Under the pieces are notes generated by a model that worked only from the letters and a program-made list of their open reading frames with translations, searched no databases and had not been told where the DNA came from. Both the position numbers and the translations under genes were made by a program. Shown in pieces: positions 17,342 through 24,710 of a DNA stretch of 39,401 nt (position 1 is the first letter of the stretch; every line of letters starts with the position of its first letter). The stretch spans positions 1 through 39,401 of the forward strand of contig NZ_JANRHH010000030.1 of the NCBI RefSeq assembly GCF_030433435.1, written 5' to 3'. Source of the stretch: Polycladomyces subterraneus. GTDB taxonomy: Bacteria > Bacillota > Bacilli > Thermoactinomycetales > JIR-001.

Positions 17342-17907
17342 GTGGCGACACTCCTGTTTTAGAATCGTCTTTGTTTTCCGAAGTTCCTCATTAACATCAT
17401 GCATGATAGTAGTGTGATTGGCAACCGAAATGCGATGAGGAGCTTGTAAAAGTTCCGTTTCCTCTCCCCTGAATACAGATGAGACTTGTTTCACACGGCT
17501 AACCCCAAGGGTTTCTCGCTCTTCATCCGGCGTGGCAACCCACCTCCATCCACGAAGGATTTGTCCAAGCCTGGAAAAGGGTTTGTTCTCATGAATCCGT
17601 ATTTTGCTTAGAAACGTATCCCAGCGCTCGATACAGGAAATTTCTTGCGGCATTGATAACTCTGTCTACCAATATATACGTATGAGCAACGATGGGTACA
17701 TTCTAATCCTCCGAAAAGCAAACTGGAAGGACTACGCCAACGAGATGGCGCGAAAACTGGCGGAGGCGGGCGTTACGAGCAAATGATAGCGAAAGCGGGA
17801 AAGAAGATATATGATGAGTGGGATACAAATGTGGTGTTTTCCTCATGATACCGATCACGGAGTGGGGAGGATGCTCAAGTCACCGACATCAATTGTGTTC
17901 TTTTGTG
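17342..17907. other. Intergenic region upstream of pgcA
   Basis: Apart from the in-frame open stretch ahead of pgcA, I find only short open frames. One is a plus-strand run ending near 17786 whose last residues are NWKDYANEMARKLAEAGVTS; it has no ribosome site and no family I recognise. No terminator or mobile-element end is visible. Confidence 0.4.
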
Positions 17908-17936
17908 TTGTAAAGGTGGAAGCGTTTGTATATACT
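17908..17936 (+). promoter_or_regulatory. Promoter of the antisense (antitoxin) RNA
   Basis: TTGTAA (17908-17913), exactly 17 bases, then TATACT (17931-17936). It is one of the best promoters in the window yet no protein gene follows; the expected start point is about 17943. The spacer contains TGGAAGCGTTTGTA, which resembles a catabolite-responsive element with two mismatches. Confidence 0.75.
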
Positions 17937-17942
17937 AATAGT

Positions 17943-18052
17943 GAAAAGGCCGGTAGCGCCAACTACCGACCTGCCCTGACCACCGGATGTGCGGTGGCAG
18001 TGAAGAGCTTACTGTAACTCCACTTACCTGCCGGGTGTGGAGTTTTTATTTT
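17943..18052 (+). ncRNA. Putative antisense RNA, antitoxin of a type I toxin-antitoxin pair
   Basis: A promoter at 17908-17936 and a strong terminator at 18016-18053 define an RNA of roughly 105-110 bases with no good open frame. It begins with stem GGCCGGTAG/CTACCGACC, has a central hairpin CCACCGG/...GGTGG carrying CCGGATGTGCGGTG, and ends in AACTCCAC/GTGGAGTT plus a T run. It is complementary to the 3' end of the convergently transcribed small membrane-peptide gene and its 3' untranslated region, the layout of txpA/RatA and bsrG/SR4 pairs in B. subtilis. Function is inference from layout. Confidence 0.65.
17944..17971 (-). terminator. Terminator of the toxin mRNA
   Basis: On the minus strand GGTCGGTAG pairs with CTACCGGCC (one G-U) around TTGGCG and is followed by TTTTCAC. 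It overlaps the 5' stem of the antisense RNA, so the two transcripts overlap by about 100 bases. Confidence 0.6.
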
Positions 18053-18053
18053 T
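18016..18053 (+). terminator. Terminator of the antisense RNA
   Basis: AACTCCAC (18016-18023) pairs with GTGGAGTT (18037-18044) followed by TTTATTTTTG. The stem lies across the last codons and stop of the toxin gene on the other strand. Confidence 0.85.
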
Positions 18054-18155
18054 GTCGTTGTCCTTCTTGAACAATCGACTAAGTATCCATGGCAGTGCCA
18101 CGGTGATGGTACTGGATATTGCCGCAATTACGGTGTCATGTACCAACTTCTCCAA
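18024..18155 (-). CDS. Small hydrophobic peptide, putative type I toxin
   Basis: A 43-codon gene starting with TTG, five bases after a perfect AAGGAGGTGA ribosome site. The peptide begins MEKLVHDTVIAAI, has one predicted membrane helix (about residues 7-28, VIAAISSTITVALPWILS), then a charged tail LFKKDNDKNKN and ends STPGR. This plan, a short helix followed by a Lys/Asp-rich tail, is that of Fst/TxpA-type membrane toxins; sequence homology to a named family is not proven. The ribosome site is held in the hairpin ACCTCC/GGAGGT, and an antisense RNA converges on the 3' end. No other function is suggested by the neighbours (pgcA and an acyl-CoA operon). Confidence 0.72.
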   Translation of the reverse strand: MEKLVHDTVIAAISSTITVALPWILSRLFKKDNDKNKNSTPGR

Positions 18156-18162
18156 GCGGATC

Positions 18163-18195
18163 ACCTCCTTGCTTGGAGGTTCACCGCACACCCGG
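18163..18195 (-). promoter_or_regulatory. Toxin mRNA leader: Shine-Dalgarno hairpin and 5'-3' pairing element
   Basis: On the minus strand ACCTCC (18180-18175) pairs perfectly with the ribosome site AGGAGGT (18169-18163), loop AAGCA, hiding it. Just upstream, CCGGGTGTGCGGTG (18195-18182) is complementary, with one G-U, to CACCGCACATCCGG (17996-17983) in the 3' untranslated region of the same mRNA. Such closed, translation-inactive full-length forms are typical of type I toxin mRNAs such as hok. Confidence 0.65.
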
Positions 18196-18215
18196 CGGCG
18201 TCATCGGGCCACCTA

Positions 18216-18224
18216 ATTATATCA
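18216..18224 (-). promoter_or_regulatory. Extended -10 promoter of the toxin gene
   Basis: On the minus strand TGATATAAT is a perfect TGnTATAAT extended -10 element; the -35 position (TTCCAA, 17-base spacing) is weak, as is usual for this class. The start point is near 18209, giving a leader of about 54 bases and an mRNA of about 265 bases to the terminator at 17944. Confidence 0.6.
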
Positions 18225-18563
18225 TATCATCAGATTATTTGGAATCTTCTTTGATGTCGTTTGATTTGGAGTGATGAAAATGATGGTTCAGCAAATACGA
18301 TCGTTTTTGGAGAGTATCACTATACGCGAAATCCGCAATCCAGATGGTCTTCAAAAGTGAAGACTGGCGTTCAAGGGAGTTGGAAGAGAGGCTGCCTTTC
18401 CGCTTGGTTTTCGGAATAGGGTTAGAGCGATTGCAAATGTATGATTAATCGTACTGGGAAAAGGAGAAAAGGCTTTATTTTAAGAATACATATTATTATA
18501 TATACATTTTCGGTAGTATGGGAAATGTTCGACCATGGAAACCGCAATAAAGGAGGACGGGGC
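18225..18563. other. Intergenic leader of the acyl-CoA operon
   Basis: No supported gene. A 28-codon open frame at 18274-18360 has no clear family and a badly spaced ribosome site. An AT-rich run at 18475-18510 probably contains the promoter of the operon, but no single -35/-10 pair stands out. Confidence 0.4.
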
Positions 18564-20144
18564 ATGTATCCGACGATCGGAACGCTGTTGGAACAGACAG
18601 CGGAACGACATCCGGACCGCGAAGCGATTTTGGATCTTCGTCAAAACCGTCGCGTCACCTATGAACATTGGAACCGACACGTCAACCGGTTGGCGCGAGC
18701 ATTGGCAGATGCGGGAGTGAAAAAAGGAGATCGTGTTTCCGCTGTGTTGTACAACACCTTGGAATTGGGCTCGCTCTTTTTCGCGTGCGCCAAGTTGGGA
18801 GCGGTCTTCAACCCGATCAATTACCGGCTCTCCACTGAGGAGATTTCGTTTATCCTCCGGGATGCGGAGCCGAAAGTGGTCGTTTTTGAGTCGATGGTTG
18901 ATAAACAGATCCGGCCCATCGCGGAACGGGAGGATGACTTGGTGTTTTGGTGTATCGACCAAGGCACATCATCAGGTTATGCGCAGGATTACTGGCAACT
19001 GGTCGGGCAAGTGCCGGAACTTTCCATCAATATCGATGTGGACGAACAAGACACCTTTTCCATCATGTACACCAGTGGCACCACGGGCAAACCCAAGGGG
19101 GTCATGCACCGTCACCGCGATCTGATCGAGCAGAGTCAAATCCTGATCGCCATGACGCAACTCACGCCCCGAGACCGCGGGCTGGCTGTCGCGCCCATGT
19201 TTCACGCGGCGGAACTGCATTGCTGTTTTCTCCCGCGGGTGCACATCGGCGCAGGCAATGTCTTGTTGCACCAATTCGATGCCCGCACCGTATTGGAGAC
19301 CATCGAGCGGGAGCAAGTGACCATGTTGTTCGCCGCACCCACTATGTGGAATCTCTTGTTGAAAGAAAACGTGGAGGACTACGATTTGTCGTCGCTTCGG
19401 TTGGGCCTGTATGGGGCGGCACCGATGGCTCCGTCGATGGTCAGGACCATCCATGAGCGGTTGGGGATCGGCTTGGTACAGGCATACGGTATGACTGAAA
19501 TGGGCCCCGCTGTCACGTTTCTCCTGCCGGATGAACAATTGAAAAAAGCCGGTTCTGCCGGGAAACCCGCCATTCATCACGAAGTGCGTGTGGTTAGGCC
19601 GGGAACGGATGGTCCCTCCGAACCGGAAGAGACCCTCCCGCCGGGGGAAGTGGGTGAAATTCTGGTACGGGGAACCTGCTTGATGCAGGGCTATTACAAA
19701 CGCGAGGAAGCCAATCGCAAAGCTTTATACAAGGGGTGGTACCACAGCGGCGATTTGGGCTATCTCGACGAAGACGGGTATCTCTGGGTGGTCGATCGGA
19801 TGGATGACATGATCATCAGCGGCGGCGAGAACATCTATCCGCGTGAGATTGAGGACGTATTGTACGAACACCCGGGTGTGTTTGAAGTGGCGGTCGTCGG
19901 TGAGCCGGATGAAACGTGGGGAGAACGCGTCGTCGCGTATGTGGTGCCCAAGGATCATGCGTTGACGGCGGAAACATTGGATGCGTTTCTGCGGGAGAGC
20001 GACAAATTGAGCAATTACAAACGACCCAGGCGTTATGTTTTCGTGGAGGCGTTGCCGAAAAACGCAAGCGGAAAAATTCAACGGTACCGATTGCGTTCCG
20101 GAGGGGTAGCGGGTGTCTCTGTCGTCCAGGAGGGGTCCGGTTGA
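18564..20144 (+). CDS. Long- or medium-chain acyl-CoA ligase (AMP-forming)
   Basis: Activates a carboxylic acid to its CoA thioester via an acyl-adenylate. Class I adenylate-forming motifs are present: YTSGTTGKPKG (P-loop, about residue 170), YGMTEMGP, GWYHSGDLGYLDEDGYLWVVDR, the hinge region SGGENIYPREIE, and the C-terminal catalytic lysine in LPKNASGKIQRYRLR. With 526 residues it is of FadD/long-chain-CoA-ligase type; substrate unknown. An in-frame TTG-like upstream extension exists, but the ATG at 18564 has AAAGGAGG at good spacing. It overlaps the following acyl-CoA dehydrogenase by one base (TGATG), so it is the first gene of the operon. Confidence 0.9.
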   Translation: MYPTIGTLLEQTAERHPDREAILDLRQNRRVTYEHWNRHVNRLARALADAGVKKGDRVSAVLYNTLELGSLFFACAKLGAVFNPINYRLSTEEISFILRDAEPKVVVFESMVDKQIRPIAEREDDLVFWCIDQGTSSGYAQDYWQLVGQVPELSINIDVDEQDTFSIMYTSGTTGKPKGVMHRHRDLIEQSQILIAMTQLTPRDRGLAVAPMFHAAELHCCFLPRVHIGAGNVLLHQFDARTVLETIEREQVTMLFAAPTMWNLLLKENVEDYDLSSLRLGLYGAAPMAPSMVRTIHERLGIGLVQAYGMTEMGPAVTFLLPDEQLKKAGSAGKPAIHHEVRVVRPGTDGPSEPEETLPPGEVGEILVRGTCLMQGYYKREEANRKALYKGWYHSGDLGYLDEDGYLWVVDRMDDMIISGGENIYPREIEDVLYEHPGVFEVAVVGEPDETWGERVVAYVVPKDHALTAETLDAFLRESDKLSNYKRPRRYVFVEALPKNASGKIQRYRLRSGGVAGVSVVQEGSG

Positions 20145-21298
20145 TGAAGTTGGCACACCAAGAAGAGGTGCAGGTGTTCCGCCAAACATTCCGCCGTTTT
20201 CTGGAAAAGGAAGCTGTACCCCATTATGAGCAGTGGGAAAAGGATCGGCTGATTCCGCGATCGTTTTGGAAGAAAATGGGGGAGAACGGTTGGCTTTGTC
20301 CCACCGTGGAAGAGCGGTACGGCGGGGCAGGTGCGGATTGGTTGTACGCGGTGGCCATCATCGAGGAGTTGGAACGCGTCGGTTCCGGGTTGGCCGGCAT
20401 TGCGCTGCACAATGAAATCGTGGTGCCCTATCTCTCTGCTTTTGGAACGGAGGAGCAAAAACAACGCTGGTTACCGGGATGTGTCAGCGGTGACTTGATT
20501 ACGGCCATCGCCATGACAGAGCCGGGGACGGGTTCCGACCTGGCCAATATCACCACGACAGCCCGACGCGAAGGGGACGTTTACGTGCTGAATGGGCAAA
20601 AAACCTTCATCACCAACGGGATTCACGCCGATTTGATCATCGTGGTATGCAAAACCGACCCTAGCGCCGAACCGAAACACAAAGGGATCAGTCTGCTCGT
20701 GGTGGAACGCGGAACACCGGGCTTCGAGAGAGGAAAGAAGTTGGAAAAAGTGGGCTTGCACTGCCTGGACACGGCGGAACTCTTTTTCGACGAGTGCCGT
20801 GTGCCAGTTCACAATCTTTTGGGGGAAGAAGGAAAAGGGTTCTACTATCTGATGAACCAGCTGCAACAGGAGCGTCTGGTGGTGGCGTTGTCCGCTTGGG
20901 TGTCGGCCGAAGAGATGTTTCGGACAACATTGGATTACGTAAAAAAGCGGACGGCATTTGGAAAGCCGATCGGTCAGTTTCAACATACGCAATTCACGAT
21001 GGCGGAGATGGCTACGGAGATTGAACTGGGTCGCGCTTTTCTCGAGCGTCTGATCGAAGAACACAGGAAAGGCGTTGACTGCGTCACCGAAGTGTCGATG
21101 GCCAAATGGTGGCTAACCGAGATGGCCAAGCGCGTAGCCACACAGTGCATGCAGCTGCACGGCGGGTACGGATACATGGAGGAATACCCGATCGCACGGA
21201 GATTCCGGGACATCGCCGTCACCTCCATTTATGCGGGAACCAATGAGATCATGAAATCCATTATCGCCAGACGTTTGGGATTGGGAGAGGGAAGGTGA
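20144..21298 (+). CDS. Acyl-CoA dehydrogenase (long-chain-like)
   Basis: FAD enzyme introducing the alpha-beta double bond of acyl-CoA. The 384-residue protein shows AMTEPGTGSD (125-132, FAD/substrate loop), NGQKTFITNG (150-159), RTAFGKPIGQFQ, QCMQLHGGYGYMEEYPI, and YAGTNEIMKSIIAR near the end. The usual YEGT glutamate of short/medium-chain enzymes is replaced by Ala; instead QQERLVVA (Glu243) matches the position of the catalytic glutamate of long-chain and isovaleryl-type enzymes. The ATG overlaps the ligase stop and AGGAGGGG lies upstream. Its own stop overlaps the next start (GTGA), indicating translational coupling. Confidence 0.92.
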   Translation: MKLAHQEEVQVFRQTFRRFLEKEAVPHYEQWEKDRLIPRSFWKKMGENGWLCPTVEERYGGAGADWLYAVAIIEELERVGSGLAGIALHNEIVVPYLSAFGTEEQKQRWLPGCVSGDLITAIAMTEPGTGSDLANITTTARREGDVYVLNGQKTFITNGIHADLIIVVCKTDPSAEPKHKGISLLVVERGTPGFERGKKLEKVGLHCLDTAELFFDECRVPVHNLLGEEGKGFYYLMNQLQQERLVVALSAWVSAEEMFRTTLDYVKKRTAFGKPIGQFQHTQFTMAEMATEIELGRAFLERLIEEHRKGVDCVTEVSMAKWWLTEMAKRVATQCMQLHGGYGYMEEYPIARRFRDIAVTSIYAGTNEIMKSIIARRLGLGEGR

Positions 21299-22323
21299 AA
21301 CCATTGCTGCATGGCATTCGCATTGTCGATTTTTCATGGTATTTGCCCGGACCGTTCGCCACCCAACGGTTGGTGGACCGCGGAGCCGAGGTGATCAAAG
21401 TAGAACCCCCCGGCGGCGACCCCGCCAGACGGATGCCCGCCGTTTTCCATGCATACAACCGCGGCAAAAAAAGCGTGGTGATCGACCTCAAACAACGGGC
21501 GGGGAAAGAAGCGGCCCTGCGTCTTATCGCGGATGCCGATGTGGTGGTTGAGAGTTTTCGGCCGGGTGTTATGGCTCAGTTGGGCTTGGGCTATGAACAG
21601 GTTCGGAAGGTGAAACCGGACATTGTGTATTGCTCTATCACCGGGTACGGCCAGACCGGGCCCATGAGCGGTCTCGCCAGCCACGACTTGAATTACGTGT
21701 CACTCAGCGGAGCACTGTCCCAAATCAAGGACGACAAGGGCAGGCCTGTTCATCCCGTCCTGACATGGGCCGACCTGATCGGCGGCATCGCCGCGAGCGA
21801 AGCGATTGCCACCGCGCTGTTCCGCCGGGAGCGATCGGGGGAAGGGGCGCATCTGGACATTTCTCTGACTGGCGCCATGAGTTCGTTGATGGCGCATTAT
21901 TGGTACCAACCTGAGGGTATTCCGTTTCTGAGCGGCCAGATTGTCAATTACGCCATCTATGAAACTGCCGATGGTCGTTATGTCAGCTTGGCTGCTCTGG
22001 AAGAAAAGTTTTGGGAACGATTTTGCAAGCATTCGGGCAGAGAGGATTGGTTGCAAGCTTATTTCTCTCCCGCGACGGAAGAGAATCCGGTTTATGAAGA
22101 GATCAAGCGATGGTTTCGTTCCCGTCCGCTTCAAGATTGGGAGGCATGGGGGCTTGAAGCGGATTGTTGTTTGACACCCATTTTGGAACCAAAAGAAGTA
22201 TGGCAACATCCACAGGTGAAGCATGATGGTGGCATCATCGGATTATTTTCGTCGGATAACCGGGTTCCCGAATTGGGCGCACATACGGAAGCGTTGTTGA
22301 AGCATACGGAAACAGTAGATTGA
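21295..22323 (+). CDS. Family III CoA-transferase fold, alpha-methylacyl-CoA racemase-like
   Basis: The 342-residue protein has CaiB/BaiF fold marks (DFSWYLPGPFATQRLVDRGA, NRGKKSVVIDLK, RPGVMAQLGLGY, GYGQTGP). In ASHDLNYVSLSG (His130) and TWADLIGG (Asp160) it carries the His/Asp pair, 30 residues apart as in the characterised alpha-methylacyl-CoA racemase. Racemases invert the 2-methyl centre so that (S)-acyl-CoA can enter beta-oxidation. True CoA transferases carry a catalytic Asp at the equivalent place of the His-Asp dyad, so racemase is the better reading. GTG start, coupled to the dehydrogenase gene. Confidence 0.8.
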   Translation: MKPLLHGIRIVDFSWYLPGPFATQRLVDRGAEVIKVEPPGGDPARRMPAVFHAYNRGKKSVVIDLKQRAGKEAALRLIADADVVVESFRPGVMAQLGLGYEQVRKVKPDIVYCSITGYGQTGPMSGLASHDLNYVSLSGALSQIKDDKGRPVHPVLTWADLIGGIAASEAIATALFRRERSGEGAHLDISLTGAMSSLMAHYWYQPEGIPFLSGQIVNYAIYETADGRYVSLAALEEKFWERFCKHSGREDWLQAYFSPATEENPVYEEIKRWFRSRPLQDWEAWGLEADCCLTPILEPKEVWQHPQVKHDGGIIGLFSSDNRVPELGAHTEALLKHTETVD

Positions 22324-22353
22324 GTAAGGAGCAGCGGACAGGGAGGGAGAACG

Positions 22354-23505
22354 TTGAGAGAAGCTTATTTGTTGGATGCCGTCAGAACCCCGTTCGGCAA
22401 ACGGGACGGTGGTTTGAAAGAGATTCACCCGGTCGATTTGCTGGGCGGCCTTTTGCAAGGATTGCTTCGTCGTACCCAGATCGACCCGGGCAAAGTGGAC
22501 GATGTGATCATGGGATGCGTGGACCAAGTGGGGGAGCAGGGGGCTAACATCGCCCGTAACGCTTGGTTATCGGCTGGGCTTCCCGAGTCGGTGCCCGCCA
22601 CGACGGTGGATCGGCAATGCGGTTCGGCATTGCAAGCGGTTCAATTTGCGGCGCAAGGCGTAATGGCGGGACAGTACGATTTGGCAATAGCCGGTGGGGT
22701 GGAATCGATGTCCCGAATCCCTATCATGTCCACGCTGGGTCGAGGGATGGGCACCCCGATGACGGAGGGGATTCGCAAGCGTTATCGTCTGGAGGGGACT
22801 TGGTTCGATCAAGCGTATGGCGCGGATGTGATTGCCAAACAGTGGGGTCTGACACGTGATGAGCTCGACCGGTATGCTTATGACAGTCATCGACGGGCGT
22901 CAGCGGCTCGCGCCAGAGGATATTTTCAACAAGAAATCCTCCCCGTACAAACACACGTGCAAGTTGAGGAAGATGAAGGTATTCGCGACAACCCGTCATT
23001 GGAAAAAATGGCGCAATTGCCCCCCGCGTTCGACCATGTCGACCTGATCACGGCTGGTAACGCGAGCCAAATCTCCGACGGAGCGAGCGCCCTTCTGATC
23101 GGTTCGAAAGAAGCGGCGGAGGCATATGGTCTCCGACCTTTGGCTCGGTTTGTCGCATTCGCTGCCGTCGGTGCCGATCCGGTGACGATGTTAACCGGAC
23201 CGATCCCGGCCACGAGAAAGGTGTTGCAGAGGGCGGGTCTGGGGTTGGAGGATATCGACCTGTTCGAGATTAACGAAGCTTTTTCCTCCGTTGTGCTGGC
23301 TTGGCAAAAAGAGATAGGTGTGCCGTTGGAAAAAGTCAACGTTAACGGCGGCGCGATTGCGCTGGGACATCCTTTGGGAGCGACGGGGGGACGGCTGGTT
23401 GGCACATTGGCATATGAACTTCGTCGGCGCAACGGCCGCTACGGGTTGATCGCCATCTGTGAAGGCGGCGGCATGGCCAACGCGGCCATCATTGAGGCGA
23501 TCTAG
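22354..23505 (+). CDS. Acetyl-CoA C-acyltransferase (thiolase)
   Basis: Cleaves 3-ketoacyl-CoA with CoA. The nucleophilic cysteine is in DRQCGSALQAV (Cys89), followed by GGVESMSRIP, NEAFSSV, GHPLGATGGR (His339) and the acid/base cysteine in CEGGGMA (Cys369). The 383-residue length is typical of degradative thiolases. TTG start with GGGAGGGAG just upstream; 30 bases after the racemase-like gene. It completes the pathway begun by ligase and dehydrogenase. Confidence 0.93.
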   Translation: MREAYLLDAVRTPFGKRDGGLKEIHPVDLLGGLLQGLLRRTQIDPGKVDDVIMGCVDQVGEQGANIARNAWLSAGLPESVPATTVDRQCGSALQAVQFAAQGVMAGQYDLAIAGGVESMSRIPIMSTLGRGMGTPMTEGIRKRYRLEGTWFDQAYGADVIAKQWGLTRDELDRYAYDSHRRASAARARGYFQQEILPVQTHVQVEEDEGIRDNPSLEKMAQLPPAFDHVDLITAGNASQISDGASALLIGSKEAAEAYGLRPLARFVAFAAVGADPVTMLTGPIPATRKVLQRAGLGLEDIDLFEINEAFSSVVLAWQKEIGVPLEKVNVNGGAIALGHPLGATGGRLVGTLAYELRRRNGRYGLIAICEGGGMANAAIIEAI

Positions 23506-23580
23506 ACGTGACAGAGCGGTAGACGGAAATAGGAAAAGGACATTGGCGTTGTCATCTTTCAGGGGAAAGGAGTGAAAAGA

Positions 23581-24348
23581 ATGGACATTCAAAAGGTCGT
23601 GGTTGCCGTTACCGGTGGTGCATCCGGATTGGGTGAAGCGACGGTGCGTCATTTTGCGCGGTTGGGAGCGGGAGTAGCCATCTGGGACACCAACGAGGAA
23701 AAAGGTGCCGCATTGGCCGAGGAATGGGGCGACCAGGCGTTATTCGTGAAAACCGATGTTACCGATGAAACGAGCGTGCTACATGCGGTGGAAACCGTTG
23801 CGGATCGCTTTGGTACGGTGCATGTGGTGGTCAACTGTGCAGGAATTGGCATTGCCAAAAAAGTGCTTGGCAAAAATGGGCCACATGATCTTGACTCGTT
23901 TGCAAAAGTGATCCAAGTCAATCTGATCGGCACTTTCAATGTAATTCGATTGGTCGCGGCGAAAATGGTCCAAAACGAACCGAATGCCGACAGGGAACGG
24001 GGAGTGATCATCAATACGGCTTCGGTGGCCGCTTTTGAAGGGCAGATTGGTCAAGCTGCATACAGTGCCTCCAAAGGCGGGATCGTGGGCATGACGTTGC
24101 CGCTCGCACGTGAACTGGCCGCTCACGGCATTCGCGTCATGACGATCGCGCCGGGTTTGTTCGACACGCCGCTGTTTGCTTCCCTGCCGGAAAAAGCACG
24201 GGAGGCGCTTGGTGCGATGACCCCGTTCCCTTCCAGACTGGGCAGGCCGGAAGAGTTCGCTCTGCTGGCGCAAAGTATCGTCGAAAACCCCATGCTGAAC
24301 GGGAGCACCATCCGTTTGGACGGCGCGTTACGCATGCAGCCGAGATAA
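23581..24348 (+). CDS. Short-chain dehydrogenase, 3-hydroxyacyl-CoA dehydrogenase type-2-like
   Basis: Classical SDR of 255 residues: TGGASGLG cofactor loop (11-18), NCAG (85-88), active Ser148 in NTASVAA, Tyr161 and Lys165 in YSASK. The region [12 protein letters not shown]...[16 protein letters not shown]...[19 protein letters not shown] is the hallmark of the HSD17B10 group, NAD-dependent 3-hydroxyacyl-CoA and 2-methyl-3-hydroxybutyryl-CoA dehydrogenases. The ATG at 23581 is used because the in-frame GTG at 23572 lies in the ribosome site GGGGAAAGGAG. Last gene of the operon, which has no enoyl-CoA hydratase. Confidence 0.9.
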   Translation: MDIQKVVVAVTGGASGLGEATVRHFARLGAGVAIWDTNEEKGAALAEEWGDQALFVKTDVTDETSVLHAVETVADRFGTVHVVVNCAGIGIAKKVLGKNGPHDLDSFAKVIQVNLIGTFNVIRLVAAKMVQNEPNADRERGVIINTASVAAFEGQIGQAAYSASKGGIVGMTLPLARELAAHGIRVMTIAPGLFDTPLFASLPEKAREALGAMTPFPSRLGRPEEFALLAQSIVENPMLNGSTIRLDGALRMQPR

Positions 24349-24378
24349 GCGATACTTCTGTGAAGATGTACAATGCCC

Positions 24379-24512
24379 GCGTCCTGCGTACCGGGTCGGA
24401 GTGGCCATGATCTATTTCCTTGCAGGGCGCAGGTGGAGCGCGCCGGGAAAGCAATTGGACAGTATTCCGCACGTAAGCTCCAGTGAATGACCAGACAGGG
24501 CCAAAGTGACAC
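24379..24512 (+). repeat. Intergenic repeat, copy B
   Basis: The best preserved copy of the family (others at 2397 and 27423). It contains GCGTCCTG, ACCGGGTCGGAGTGGCC, CCTTGCAGGGCGCAGGTGGA, GCGCGCCGGGAAAG, and the downstream CCAGACAGGGCC/GTGACACG block shared with copy A. The stem GCGC-AGGTGGA-GCGC is conserved in A and B. It lies between the acyl-CoA operon and its terminator. Confidence 0.6.
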
Positions 24513-24546
24513 GATCCGTCCTGGTGATTGGACGGATCGCTTTTTT
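24512..24546 (+). terminator. Terminator after the acyl-CoA operon / repeat B
   Basis: CGATCCGTCC pairs perfectly with GGACGGATCG around TGGTGATT, followed by C and six T. It is 160 bases after the SDR stop and directly follows repeat copy B. Confidence 0.92.
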
Positions 24547-24710
24547 ATAAGAAACGAAAGGAAATATCATTGAAATGGATGGAGTGATGGTGTTCACCTT
24601 CAAGGATGTCAATGAGAGATGTCTATGATGGGGATCCATGAGGGGAAAGCGTGTTTGATCACGATGTGTCATAATGGAGGGGATAGATAGAAAGACAAAA
24701 AAGGAGTGGA

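Noticed and set aside
17685-17786. Short plus-strand open frame ending NWKDYANEMARKLAEAGVTS
   Set aside because: No ribosome site, no promoter nearby; maybe a gene remnant.
17914-17930. Catabolite-responsive element in the antitoxin promoter spacer
   Set aside because: TGGAAGCGTTTGTA has two mismatches to the consensus including a core flank position, so it is only mentioned.
18274-18360. 28-codon open frame starting MKMMVQQIRSFLES
   Set aside because: Too short, TTGGAG too close to ATG, no homology I recognise; it could be a leader peptide but evidence is thin.
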